A DNA stretch of 64,000 bases from Pseudonocardiaceae bacterium. Lineage in GTDB: Bacteria > Actinomycetota > Actinomycetes > Mycobacteriales > Pseudonocardiaceae. This document shows positions 1-8,347 of this stretch, in pieces (positions within the stretch are counted from its first letter, which is position 1; every line of letters starts with the position of its first letter). The translations under genes and the position numbers were made by a program. The stretch lies in the NCBI GenBank assembly GCA_009379845.1, contig WHSZ01000003.1, positions 1-64,000 on the forward strand, written 5' to 3'. The notes under the pieces were generated by a model. It was given only the letters and a program-made list of their open reading frames with translations, ran no database searches and was not told the DNA's origin.

Positions 1-96
1 ACCGGGGGAACTGATACCGGAGACACTGGCACCGGGGATACCGGCACCGGGGACACCGGCGGCACCGGCGATACCGCGGACACCGGCGGTCAATGA
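1..96 (+). CDS. C-terminal tail of a Thr/Gly/Asp-repeat protein (5' end outside window)
   Basis: Frame 1 is open from the first base to a TGA at 94-96 and encodes about 31 residues made almost only of Thr, Gly and Asp in a degenerate TGDTGTGD-like repeat, ending TADTGGQ. The DNA itself repeats the unit gayaccggcaccgggga. Such tails occur on secreted or wall-associated actinobacterial proteins, but nothing here shows a signal or domain, so no function is given. It converges on the regulator that ends 20 bp downstream. Confidence 0.5.
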   Translation, partial: TGGTDTGDTGTGDTGTGDTGGTGDTADTGGQ

Positions 97-115
97 CGAG
101 GCAGCGCCACGGTCG

Positions 116-2758
116 TCACCGCACCCGCGAAACGATCAACCCGATCGAGCGGGGGAGTTCACGGCGTCCAGCGATACCCAGCTTCGTGTAGACGCCGTGC
201 AGGATGTTGTCGACGGTACGGACCGAGATCACCAGCCGTTCGGCGATCGCCCGGCTGGTCAACCCGGCCGCGGCCAGCCGGGCGAGCTCCGCTTCCCGTG
301 GGGTGAGCGACTCGGGCTCGTCGAGCACGGCCAGGGCTGGTGTGTTGGCGCCCTCGCATTGCTGAACCCAGGAGCGGGCGCGGGTGGCCGCGGCCAACGC
401 CTTGCCGGCTTGGCCCGCGGCCCGGTAGGCGCGGAATGCCTGAGCCGCGGCTTCGGCCGCCAGCAGGTTGGCACCGATCCCGATGAACGTCTCGGCGACC
501 TGATCGAGCGCGGCCCCGTCACCATCGGCCGCGGCGCGGCCGTGTGCCACGTACGCCGGAGGCAAGATGCCTTCGGCCACGGAGCCAGCGTGCTCCAGCG
601 CGTCAACGACGGTTCGTGCTTCCTCGAGGCGTACGGCATCGTGCAGGGCGATTATCTCGAAGTGCGCCTGGCCGCGGGACCTGGCGAGCTCCGCGGCCTC
701 GAGGGCGAGTTCTACGGCGCGGGACGTTTCGCCCGCCGCGGCGGCGACCCAGGTTCTGGCGATGACCGCCACCGCCTCGTACAACCGCGACGAATGCAGA
801 AGAGCCCGCTCCGCGGCGCTCTGCGCGGCCTTGGCGGCCGGTAGGTCACCCGTGCCGGCCGTGGCCATGACAAGGTTGGCGAGGATCACCGGCCGGAAGA
901 GGTTTTCATCCGTTTCCAGCGCGGCGGCTTCCCGTAGCCAACGCTGCGCGGATCGCAGCAGGCCGCGCATCCTGTTCACGTGACCCAAACAGGTCGCGAA
1001 CAGGCTCCGCGCCATTTCCCAGTCCTGATCCAACGAGAGTTGATAACCCTGGTGGGCCAACGCTTCGGCCGCCCCCAGCCTGCCGGCATAGGCGTATGCC
1101 CCGCACCGGCCCGCTTCGAGCTGAACGTGTCCCCACGGACTCGCGGCGTGGGCGACGTGCCGCTCCAACTCGAGACCACGTTCGGCGGTGGCGATGGCCT
1201 GGTTGGTGCGCCCCATGGTGCTCAATGCCTGAGTACGGGCGATCAACGCCTGCAATATGGTGCCGTCGCCCGCCTCCTGGCGGTCGAGTATCCGCTCAAC
1301 GGCCGCGAGCCCGCCCGCGCAGTCGCCTTGGTGCAACCGGAAAGTCGCTCGTATGGTCGCGACCTCGTCGCTGGTGGATCGCTGCGAGGCAGCCTGCTCG
1401 GTGTCACTCAGCACGGCTTCGGCATCCGAATGCTGGCCAAGACCCCAATACAGGTTCGTCGCACGCGTGGCGGCCAGGTGAGCCCGAATGTTCTCGGCAA
1501 GATCTTCCGTGGGGATGCCGGCAAGGACGAGTTCGGCTTCCCGGTACCGACCGAGTCCGATGAGGGCCCGCCCGAGCTGGTGGAGCGCGGGGAACTCGCC
1601 GCCTCGCTCCACCGCGCTCTGCGCGAGTCGTTGTGCCAGCGGGTAACGGCGCGCCTCGATGGCGCGGTCAGCCGCTTCGAGCAGGCTGCGGACGTCGGTG
1701 GCCAAACCGGCCTCGAGTCGCCAGCCGATGATTCGAGGGCGGTCGTCCGCGCGACGGGCCGGCGTGGCGGCGAGCACGTCGGCGAGCAGTCGGTGGACGT
1801 CGCGCACCCGTCGAGCCGGAGTCTGGGTACGGATGACCTCGCCATACAGCGGATGAGCGAGACGCACGTCCACCCGGCGGCTGAGGCGCTCCGATACCAC
1901 CAGTCCCTTCCGCTCGAGTGCGGCAAGCTGGGCACCGGCCCCGGCGTGGTTCAGTACCTCGACACCGATGTCGCCCCCGAAGCTCAGCATCTCCATGAGC
2001 ATGTGCTCGCTGCGATCAAGCCATCCCATTCGTGCCTCGATCAGCTCCACCAGCCGGCCCGACGCGGTCACCGGACCGTGCCAGCGCCAGATCTCCTCCG
2101 ATTGCTGCAGTACTTTGCTGCCCAGGCCGCCTTCCACCAGCTCGCGGAGGAACAGCGGATGCCCGAGGGTGAGCTTCCAGAGCTGATGCACGGTTGAACC
2201 GTCCACTTGACCGCCGAGGGCGGCCGTCAGCAACTCGTCCGTTTCGTCGCGGGTCAGCCGAGGCACATCAAGGCGGGCGATCAGCTGGTCTTTCCACAGC
2301 GAGAAGATCGGTTCAGGGACAAGCGTTCCGGTGCAGGCGCTGACAACGACGAACGCCGATCTGGTGGCCGCGAGCTGATGGATGAGCGTCGCCGACATCT
2401 CGTCGAGGCGGTGCGCGTCGTCGACCGCGAGCACTATCCGATGGGTGCCGGCGTTGCTCACCAGATGCCGGACGGTTTCGTGTAACAGGCGGGCTGGGTC
2501 GACGGCCGAACTCGAGGCCGGCGGCAACAAGTGCGCTACCGCGCCGAATGGGAAGGTCGCCGCGGCACTGGTCGCGTGCACCACGTGCGTGACGGCACCC
2601 ATCGCCTTGGCAAGGGACACGGCTTCCTGAGCGAGCCTGGTGCGGCCGGTACCGATCGGCCCGGCGAGCATCAAGCCCTGACTTGTGGGGGAGTTCAGTG
2701 CCTCATCGATGAGGCTCAGCTCGCGCCGCCGCCCCACAAGCGGCCAGTTCTGAGTCAA
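116..2758 (-). CDS. LAL-type LuxR-family ATPase transcriptional regulator
   Basis: An 880-residue large ATP-binding regulator of the LuxR family. An N-terminal AAA/NTPase module carries a P-loop at residues 33-40 (GPIGTGRT) and a Walker B region with VDDAH near 114-118. A long helical, TPR-like middle follows, and a LuxR/GerE helix-turn-helix occupies the last 65 residues (LTPREAEL, then AERLVISVRTVDNIL). The P-loop lysine is Arg39, which is unusual and may weaken ATP binding. The start is a TTG at 2758 preceded by a GAGGGG ribosome site. Family members usually activate nearby catabolic or secondary-metabolism genes; the target is unknown here. It stands alone, converging on the partial gene to its left. 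Confidence 0.9.
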   Translation of the reverse strand: MTQNWPLVGRRRELSLIDEALNSPTSQGLMLAGPIGTGRTRLAQEAVSLAKAMGAVTHVVHATSAAATFPFGAVAHLLPPASSSAVDPARLLHETVRHLVSNAGTHRIVLAVDDAHRLDEMSATLIHQLAATRSAFVVVSACTGTLVPEPIFSLWKDQLIARLDVPRLTRDETDELLTAALGGQVDGSTVHQLWKLTLGHPLFLRELVEGGLGSKVLQQSEEIWRWHGPVTASGRLVELIEARMGWLDRSEHMLMEMLSFGGDIGVEVLNHAGAGAQLAALERKGLVVSERLSRRVDVRLAHPLYGEVIRTQTPARRVRDVHRLLADVLAATPARRADDRPRIIGWRLEAGLATDVRSLLEAADRAIEARRYPLAQRLAQSAVERGGEFPALHQLGRALIGLGRYREAELVLAGIPTEDLAENIRAHLAATRATNLYWGLGQHSDAEAVLSDTEQAASQRSTSDEVATIRATFRLHQGDCAGGLAAVERILDRQEAGDGTILQALIARTQALSTMGRTNQAIATAERGLELERHVAHAASPWGHVQLEAGRCGAYAYAGRLGAAEALAHQGYQLSLDQDWEMARSLFATCLGHVNRMRGLLRSAQRWLREAAALETDENLFRPVILANLVMATAGTGDLPAAKAAQSAAERALLHSSRLYEAVAVIARTWVAAAAGETSRAVELALEAAELARSRGQAHFEIIALHDAVRLEEARTVVDALEHAGSVAEGILPPAYVAHGRAAADGDGAALDQVAETFIGIGANLLAAEAAAQAFRAYRAAGQAGKALAAATRARSWVQQCEGANTPALAVLDEPESLTPREAELARLAAAGLTSRAIAERLVISVRTVDNILHGVYTKLGIAGRRELPRSIGLIVSRVR

Positions 2759-2973
2759 CCCCTCACCGCCCGCCCTTGTGATTCATGGACGTTCGTTCTA
2801 TGGGCAGACTGAACGACAGCCACTCGTCAGCCCTGGAGCGACTTTACTGCGGCAATCATGTCGAGATAAGGGCCGAAAGGCACCCGCGACGCGGCATGCG
2901 GTGCCGGCTGCGCCGGGTAGATGAGGGTTTCCGGGCCGTCACCGCCGCCGAACCACCGTGCCGGGGCAGCGAC

Positions 2974-3810
2974 TTAGAGAAAGTCGGCGTCGGGCGTGCC
3001 TGGCATGACGAGCTGTCCGAGTCCGAGCTGGTTGCCTTCACTGTCGTGAAACCAGACGGCGCGTTCGCCCACCGCACCGGTGGACGGATACTGGCTGGGA
3101 ATATCGATGATCCCGTCGCGTGATTTCATGCCAGGGAGGTCGACTTCGTCGAACGTCAGCCCTCTGTCCCGCAGTTCGCGCACCGCGGCCTCGATGTCGG
3201 GCACGTAGAAACCCATCTGAGTGTGCTGCCCGGATGGCCTACCCATCGACTGGAAGATCGCAAAGGAATCGCCACCACATTCGTATCGCAGCGCGCCGTC
3301 GCGTGACTCGGTGGGCAGCAGACCGAGCCGCTCGGCGTAGAGGTCGCGGGCGCGTTCGAGATCCTGCGCCGGCAAGCGAACTCCAAGGGCGGCATCCTTG
3401 AGCACCGAGCGCTGCAGAGGCCCATCCTGGTGGCGGGATCGCCGCTGCGTCCAGTAATCGTGGGTTAGCTGGATGACCTGAACGTAGTTTCCGTCAGGGT
3501 CCCGCACGGTGCCGAACCACGCGCCGGCTTCGTCGCGATACTCCACCTTCGAGACCCACCCGACGCCGTGCGCGTCCAGGGATCGCGCGGTCGAGGCGAT
3601 GTCCGTGACGTGGTAGTTGAGGATCACCCGGCCCGGCTCCCTCGCGCTGGGGCTGACGTCATCGCGACCGTCGATGAGGACGGCCACCGGCCCGAAGTGC
3701 AGGAACCCGTCGGGATCCGGTTCGGCGCCGAGCACCTTGACGTACCACTGACGCAGGGTGTCCGGGTCGGTGCTCCCCAGCAGCAGGCTGGCGATCACGG
3801 GTGCGCTCAT
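2974..3810 (-). CDS. two-domain VOC (glyoxalase/extradiol dioxygenase-like) protein
   Basis: A 278-residue protein built from two vicinal-oxygen-chelate modules, about residues 5-120 and 140-270. Each has the family's beta-alpha-beta-beta-beta pattern and closes with the typical DPDGNYVQV-like (105-115) or DSEGNQLGL-like segment. The start ATG at 3810 has a good AGGAG ribosome site (aagaggagacaag). VOC proteins include glyoxalases, dioxygenases and antibiotic-binding proteins, and the metal ligands here do not decide between them. The gene is monocistronic on the minus strand. Confidence 0.85.
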   Translation of the reverse strand: MSAPVIASLLLGSTDPDTLRQWYVKVLGAEPDPDGFLHFGPVAVLIDGRDDVSPSAREPGRVILNYHVTDIASTARSLDAHGVGWVSKVEYRDEAGAWFGTVRDPDGNYVQVIQLTHDYWTQRRSRHQDGPLQRSVLKDAALGVRLPAQDLERARDLYAERLGLLPTESRDGALRYECGGDSFAIFQSMGRPSGQHTQMGFYVPDIEAAVRELRDRGLTFDEVDLPGMKSRDGIIDIPSQYPSTGAVGERAVWFHDSEGNQLGLGQLVMPGTPDADFL

Positions 3811-4202
3811 TCTTGTCTCCTCTTGTAGCGCGGTCCTTCCCGTTACGACCGGCGTGGAGCACGAAATTCATCTGTCCGGGCGTGACGACCCGATGCTGAT
3901 CACCACATCGCCGATCTTTTCGCCCTGTCTCGACGAACCGGCAGGCCTCGCTCCGTCGCCGTTGTCGTCGATGCGAAGCGCGCCGGATCGTCCCGAACAC
4001 GTCCGATCCAGCTCCGCTGATCCCGCGGCCCCGCTGGTTACTGTCTGCTAGACGGCCCTTCGTTGTCCGCTCGGTTTAGTGGGTTGTGCTGCTGGGATCG
4101 TGGTAACAACGCGTCGCTGCCTGGCGATTACACATCGAGGCGCGGGGTGCTCGCGCCGTGTGATTCGAATCGGGATATCTCATGCTCCGGCCCCACTCGC
4201 CC

Positions 4203-4343
4203 ATGACCGTAATCCGTTGGGTCCGCGCCCGGACCCGGCTCGCCAGCCTGTTGCGCGCCTGGCGCCGCGACGTCGACTCCGAACCCGACCGCCTGCCTTG
4301 CAACCGCGCGCTCATGGCCCGTGCCCACCGGCGTGCCTCCTAG
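4203..4343 (+). CDS. 46-residue WRRD-motif small protein (unknown family)
   Basis: A short ATG-initiated frame in the 740-bp gap before the PadR gene. It encodes a basic 46-residue peptide with RTRLASLLRAWRRD followed by SEPDRLP. Another small frame at 13283 has the same layout: MT, five residues, VR, one residue, R, one residue, RLA, one residue, LLR, one residue, WRRD, then EPD, one residue, LP. Conservation at protein level between two separate loci argues that this is a real coding family rather than chance. No strong ribosome site is visible. The rest of the gap (3811-4202 and 4344-4490) shows no further convincing gene. Confidence 0.45.
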   Translation: MTVIRWVRARTRLASLLRAWRRDVDSEPDRLPCNRALMARAHRRAS

Positions 4344-4493
4344 CGCGACAACACATCGGCGGCGCGCAGCGGCGGTTCGGTTCCCGCCCGACGCGATCCG
4401 TTCAGCAGCCAGTCGAGGCCGGCGCTGACGCGCTTGCGGGTGTCCTCGCGTCAGTAACCGGGCGGGAGAACAGCACCGCGCGATAAACCGCGA

Positions 4494-4534
4494 TTGCTCG
4501 GGGCTCCTCGTCCGCGTATACTCGTGTACGAGTA
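4494..4534 (+). promoter_or_regulatory. promoter and overlapping operator of the padR gene
   Basis: TTGCTC at 4494-4499 and TATACT at 4517-4522 are spaced 17 bp and form a near-consensus sigma-70-type promoter. The -10 region runs into the inverted repeat TACTCGT-GT-ACGAGTA (4519-4534, 7-bp arms), placed 20 bp before the padR start. A repressor on this palindrome would block RNA polymerase. PadR proteins commonly autoregulate through such sites, so autorepression is the simplest inference. Confidence 0.65.
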
Positions 4535-4554
4535 ATCGTGAACGAGGACGAGTG

Positions 4555-5199
4555 ATGGCCAAACGGCGCAAGGTAAACAACCTGCTCGGGCTTGCCGTGC
4601 TCGCGACTGTCGTGCAACGGCCGATGCACCCGTACGAGATGGCTTCCGTGCTGCGTGCTCGCGGCAAGGAGGACGACATGGAGATCAAGTGGGGCTCTTT
4701 CTACACAGTGGTGCAGAACCTGGCGAAACATGGATTCATGGAAGCCGTGGACAGCACGCGCGAGGGTGCCCGCCCGGAGCGGACGGTGTACCGCATCACG
4801 GATGCCGGCCGCGCGGAACTTGTCGACTGGGTCCGCGAGCTGGTTTCCACCCCGCAGCCGGAGCACCCGAGGTTCAAGGCCGGCCTCTCGGTTATCGCGG
4901 CGCTGTCCCCGGAGGAAACCGAAACCCTGCTGCGCCAACGGCTGGACGCCGTCGAGCGGGCGAATGCCGCCCTGCGCGAGTCGCTGGCGCGGCATGCCCG
5001 AGACGTGCCGCGGCTGTTCCTGATCGAGGACGAGTACGAACTCGCCGTCCGTGATGCCGAGGAGTCGTGGATCCGCGCGCTGCTCGACGAGCTCACGTCC
5101 GGAAGCTTTCCCGGTCTCGCGGCGTGGCGGGACTGGCACAACACCGGCGAGGTGCCGGCCGAACTGGCCGAGCTCGCGGAAAGGGGCAGTACGAGATGA
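4555..5199 (+). CDS. PadR-family transcriptional regulator
   Basis: About 214 residues. The N-terminal half is a PadR winged helix (LLGLAVLATVVQRPMHPYEM, then KWGSFYTVVQNLAKHGFMEA and the wing with VYRITDAG), and the rest is the helical dimerisation domain of the Vir family. PadR repressors respond to phenolics and other small hydrophobic molecules and usually control an adjacent efflux or oxygenase gene. Here an FAD monooxygenase gene follows 200 bp downstream on the same strand and is the likely target. The start could be GTG 4552 or ATG 4555; the ATG was chosen. A palindrome overlaps its promoter. Confidence 0.88.
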   Translation: MAKRRKVNNLLGLAVLATVVQRPMHPYEMASVLRARGKEDDMEIKWGSFYTVVQNLAKHGFMEAVDSTREGARPERTVYRITDAGRAELVDWVRELVSTPQPEHPRFKAGLSVIAALSPEETETLLRQRLDAVERANAALRESLARHARDVPRLFLIEDEYELAVRDAEESWIRALLDELTSGSFPGLAAWRDWHNTGEVPAELAELAERGSTR

Positions 5200-5400
5200 G
5201 AACGGCCCCGGCGGGGTGTTGCCGCACCGCCGCCAGGGCCGACAGACCTCGAACCGAAACCGCGGTAGGCGAATCCGGCCACGAGGTGGCAACCGCAAGG
5301 ATAGCTGGGTTCGCTCCCTGGACGGTTCGGAGTTGCGGAAATCCGATCGAGTACGCCGGCACCGGAATTCCCCGGTCCGGCGGGATCCTAGGGAGAAACC

Positions 5401-6615
5401 ATGACGAAGGTACGGACAGCGCTCGTCATCGGCGGTGGTGTCGCCGGCCCGGTAGCGGCGATGGCGCTACGCAAGGCTGGCATCGAGGCGACCGTTTACG
5501 AGTCGTATCCGAGCACCGCGGACGGTATCGGCGGCAGCCTCGCGCTCGCACCGAACGGGCAGGCCGCCCTGGAGGTGGTCGGCGCGCGGGAAGCCGTGGT
5601 CGCCGCCGCGCAGCCGATCCACCGGTCCGTGCTGTCGTTCGACGGCAAGGAAGTCGCGATACCGTCGCTTACCGGACTACCGCCGCTGCAACTCGTGCAC
5701 CGCGCCGATCTGCACCGCGCGCTACACGGCATCGCGGCGGAGCGCGGAATCGAGATCGAGCACGGCAAGCGCTTGATGGCCGTGGAGGAGACCGCGACCG
5801 GTGTCACGGCCCGGTTCGCCGACGGCACCACGGCCACCGCTGACATTCTCATCGGCGCCGACGGCATCCACTCGACCGTCCGCACCATGATCGACCCGAG
5901 CGCGCCCGGCCCGGGTTACACCGGCGCACTCGGTTTCGAGGCCGTGGTGGACCGGCCGGTGCCGAGCGAGCCCGGCAGCATGTGCTTCGCCTTCGGCAAG
6001 CGTGCGTACTACCTGTACTGGCGACGGGCCGACGGTCGCACCGGCTGGGGCGCCAACTTGCCCCAGGACGAGCCGATGGGGCTCACCGAGGCCCGAGCGG
6101 TGCCGGCCGAGGAGTGGCTCCGCAGGCTGCGCGACGCGTATGGCGATGACGACCCTGGTGGCGAGCTGATCCGGCACGTCGGCGCCGATCAGCTTCAGGT
6201 CACCGGGTCGCTGCATATCATGCCGAGCGTGCCGAGGTGGCACCGTGGCCGGATGGTCCTGGTCGGCGATGCGGTGCACGCGCCGTCCAACAGTTCGGGC
6301 CAAGGGGCGTCGCTTGCGATCGAGAGCGCTATCGAGCTCGCCCGCTGCCTGCGTGACCTGCCCGACGCGTCGACCGCGTTCGGCGCCTATGAGAGCAGCC
6401 GGCGGCCGCGGGTGGAGAGGGTCGCGGGCCGTGCGGCGAAGATCAACCAGCTCAAGGCGCCCGGACGGCTGACAAGCGCGCTGATGCCGATGCTGATGCG
6501 GTTGCTGATGAAGACCGCAATGAAGCCGGAGAAGAACTTCGGCCCCGAGCAGCGGTACCGCATCGAATGGGACACGCCGCTGGTGAGTGCCCCGCCGGCA
6601 TCCGTTCCCGACTGA
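5401..6615 (+). CDS. FAD-dependent monooxygenase (UbiH/PHBH-like)
   Basis: A 404-residue class A flavoprotein monooxygenase. It shows the N-terminal Rossmann FAD motif GGGVAGPVAA (about residues 11-20), the ADGIHSTVR motif that contacts FAD and NADPH (about 153-161), and the GDAVHAPSNSSGQGAS motif (about 289-304) that binds the FAD pyrophosphate and ribityl chain. A ribosome site (GGGAGAAACC) precedes ATG 5401. Such enzymes hydroxylate aromatic compounds, and some inactivate antibiotics such as tetracyclines or rifamycins. The PadR gene upstream supports an inducible detoxification or aromatic-catabolism role; the substrate is not evident. Confidence 0.88.
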   Translation: MTKVRTALVIGGGVAGPVAAMALRKAGIEATVYESYPSTADGIGGSLALAPNGQAALEVVGAREAVVAAAQPIHRSVLSFDGKEVAIPSLTGLPPLQLVHRADLHRALHGIAAERGIEIEHGKRLMAVEETATGVTARFADGTTATADILIGADGIHSTVRTMIDPSAPGPGYTGALGFEAVVDRPVPSEPGSMCFAFGKRAYYLYWRRADGRTGWGANLPQDEPMGLTEARAVPAEEWLRRLRDAYGDDDPGGELIRHVGADQLQVTGSLHIMPSVPRWHRGRMVLVGDAVHAPSNSSGQGASLAIESAIELARCLRDLPDASTAFGAYESSRRPRVERVAGRAAKINQLKAPGRLTSALMPMLMRLLMKTAMKPEKNFGPEQRYRIEWDTPLVSAPPASVPD

Positions 6616-6657
6616 GGGCTTTTCCCTGCCCGGCGCCGTTCCTCATCGCTGAGCCCC

Positions 6658-6691
6658 GCCGCGTAGCTGGGCCGCCGCCGCGTAGCTGGGC
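6658..6691. repeat. short direct repeat, two 15-bp copies
   Basis: GCCGCGTAGCTGGGC occurs at 6658-6672 and again at 6677-6691, just upstream of the RidA-family gene. It could be a regulatory repeat or simple duplication; nothing decides between these. Confidence 0.5.
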
Positions 6692-6744
6692 GTTCGATGT
6701 GCTGTTTGGGTAATGTCAGCGCTATCCAGCCGAGGGGAGTAGGA

Positions 6745-7164
6745 ATGGCCGAGCGTTTCAATCCGGATGGCATGTGGGCACCGAACGGCCGTGCGTTCTC
6801 GCAGGGCGTCGTGCAGGGTCCGGGTGAGGTTGTCCATATCACCGGACAGGTGGCCTGGGACGAGCACGACAACGTCGTCGGCGCGGGCGATGTGGAAGCG
6901 CAGATGGAGAAATGCGTTGACAACGTCCGGAAAGTGCTCGGTGAGGTCGGCGGCAGGCTCGGGGACATCGTCTCGATGACGATCTACTTCCTGAACCGGG
7001 ACGACCTCCCCGTGATTCAGAAAGTTCGCTCGCGGCACTTCGACACGGCGACCGCGCCCACCAGCGTCCTGATCCAGGCAGCGGGTTTCGTCCGCCCCGA
7101 GTTCGCCGTCGAGCTCGTCCCCGTAGCCGTTGTCCCGCACGATCGCTTCAAGCGACCGGGGTGA
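6745..7164 (+). CDS. RidA/YjgF-family protein
   Basis: A 139-residue member of the Rid superfamily, whose archetype hydrolyses reactive enamine/imine intermediates. The fold is recognisable from FSQGVVQGPGEVVHITGQVAWD, LGDIVSMTIYF and the C-terminal VELVPVAVV strand. The position that in RidA is the catalytic Arg (in a PxRxxV-type segment) is occupied here by Thr-Ser (APTSVLI), so deaminase activity is doubtful and it may belong to a Rid subfamily with another role. The ATG at 6745 was preferred because AGGGGAGTAGGA precedes it; an upstream in-frame extension lacks such a site. Confidence 0.8.
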   Translation: MAERFNPDGMWAPNGRAFSQGVVQGPGEVVHITGQVAWDEHDNVVGAGDVEAQMEKCVDNVRKVLGEVGGRLGDIVSMTIYFLNRDDLPVIQKVRSRHFDTATAPTSVLIQAAGFVRPEFAVELVPVAVVPHDRFKRPG

Positions 7165-7282
7165 CCGTGCCGCGAGCACACCTCGAGTTTGAGCAAGCCT
7201 TGTTCGTATGGCGAGGCCCCTGACGCTTGAGTCTCATCCTGTTGTGCAGTCGACCCCTGGCGCCAGGAGGTTAGCTATAACG

Positions 7283-7735
7283 ATGAGTGCGGCTCGGTTT
7301 GCCACGCCGCAAGGTGACGACGCGGCGGTAGCACGTGACGCACTCGTTCGGGTGCGGCGGTTGCTCGCCGAGCACAGCGAGCAAAATAGGCCGGTGTCGG
7401 TGCAAGTTGAAGGTGATACCGAACCAGTGACGGTGCCGCGTGGCGCCATGGACTTGCTGGTTCGCATCCTCGGAGCAATGGCCGCCGGCCAAGCTGTGAC
7501 GGTGATGCCCTCTCATGCTGAGCTGACAACCAAGCAGGCTGCTGATCTATTGGGCGTCTCGCGCCCATTCCTTATTGGACTGCTGGAGTCTGGGCATATC
7601 GAATACCGCAGGGTGGGCACGCATCGCCGAGTAAAAGCAGACTCTCTACTGGAATATCAACGGCGTGACGACGTTGAACGGCGTCAGGCAGCTGCTGAAC
7701 TGACACGCATGTCCCAGGATATGGGCTTTGTGTAG
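7283..7735 (+). CDS. helix-turn-helix antitoxin of a PIN-domain toxin-antitoxin pair
   Basis: About 150 residues. Residues 81-130 form an excisionase/MerR-like DNA-binding domain (LTTKQAADLLGVSRPFLIGLL followed by a recognition wing with YRRVGTHRR). In actinobacteria proteins of this architecture are encoded directly before PIN-domain toxins, as here, where the stop codon abuts the ATG of the downstream toxin remnant. AGGAGG at 7265-7270 supports the ATG at 7283 over the longer upstream frame. The antitoxin appears intact although its toxin is broken. Confidence 0.75.
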   Translation: MSAARFATPQGDDAAVARDALVRVRRLLAEHSEQNRPVSVQVEGDTEPVTVPRGAMDLLVRILGAMAAGQAVTVMPSHAELTTKQAADLLGVSRPFLIGLLESGHIEYRRVGTHRRVKADSLLEYQRRDDVERRQAAAELTRMSQDMGFV

Positions 7736-8065
7736 ATGTCTTTTACTGTCATCTATGACGCCAACGTGCTCTACCCCTTCTATTCTTCGCGACCTGCTGA
7801 TTCGAGTTGCAGCAGCCGGTCTTGTGCGGGCTAGATGGACTGAGCAGATTCTGGACGGGACATTTAGGAACATCGCGAAGAATCGCCCTGATCTCGATTC
7901 GCAGCGCTTGCAGCGTGAGTAGAGGCCAAGGACCCAGATGACTTCTTGCTTGATCAGTTCCATCTAGATGCGGCGACAGTTCACAAGGCAGTCCAAGCGA
8001 TTGCCGACGCATACCGAAGTCCACGACTAAGCGTTGACGAAGTGCTTACCGGCTTGGAAGCGTAG
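7736..8065 (+). pseudogene. PIN-domain toxin, frameshifted and internally deleted
   Basis: The frame opens with MSFTVIYDANVLYP, the family's N-terminal strand carrying the first catalytic Asp, and then shifts frame. A second frame gives LRDLLIRVAAAGLVRARWTE and FRNIAKNRPDLDSQRL up to 7922. A third segment from 7928, back in the first frame, gives DPDDFLLDQFHLDAATVH and LSVDEVLTGLEA to a TAG at 8063. These match the start, second helix pair and C-terminus of about 190-residue PIN toxins (PF13470-like). The central part with the remaining acidic active-site residues is missing. The toxin should be inactive. Confidence 0.75.
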
Positions 8066-8119
8066 GGAGCAGTACAGACGGCAGCACTGTTGCGCCGGTA
8101 AGCAGTTGACTATCAGCGT

Positions 8120-8292
8120 GTGGTCGTTGTGGCGCATGGCGCCGCTGACCACGATCGCGATGTCGTCGCGAGTCAGCAGGTCCCCGGCGAAGCTCGTCTC
8201 ATCGATGGTGTCGGTAACTTGGGTGATCACCACGCCGTCGACGCCTGCCTGTCTAGCCCGTTCGATTTGGTCGGCGACCTCGAGAACTCCGG
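8120..8292 (-). pseudogene. L-asparaginase remnant
   Basis: The minus strand encodes about 55 residues including VLEVADQIERARQAGVDGVV, TDTIDETSFAGDLL and IAIVVSGAMRHND. The TDT-[IL]-[DE]-ET core with the following VVVxGAMR strand is the signature of bacterial type I/II asparaginases, around the second catalytic Thr-Asp. The normal preceding HG of the HGTDT motif is altered to QV. Neither the N-terminal nor the C-terminal part of the enzyme follows, so this is a fossil fragment. Confidence 0.6.
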
Positions 8293-8324
8293 CACATCCG
8301 ATCGACCCGGGCTTGTGGCTTAAT

Positions 8325-8339
8325 TGGTAACGATTATCA
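8325..8339 (+). promoter_or_regulatory. putative Zur (zinc uptake regulator) box
   Basis: TGGTAACGATTATCA is a 15-bp imperfect palindrome (TG-TAA...TTA-CA) matching the actinobacterial Zur box form TGAAAATGATTTTCA. It lies directly upstream of, and partly overlaps, the earliest possible start of the methyltransferase gene, so the protein must begin further in. A second similar box lies at 10147-10161; 12 of 15 bases are identical between the two. Confidence 0.7.
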
Positions 8340-8347
8340 TGTCTCTC

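Noticed and set aside
980-2197. Long plus-strand frame of 405 codons opposite the LAL regulator
   Set aside because: It is the antisense shadow of the regulator, with low-complexity Arg/Gly/Gln composition and no domain.
5200-5400. Possible small gene between padR and the FAD monooxygenase
   Set aside because: Several overlapping frames are open, but none has a ribosome site or recognisable sequence; they run into the next gene.
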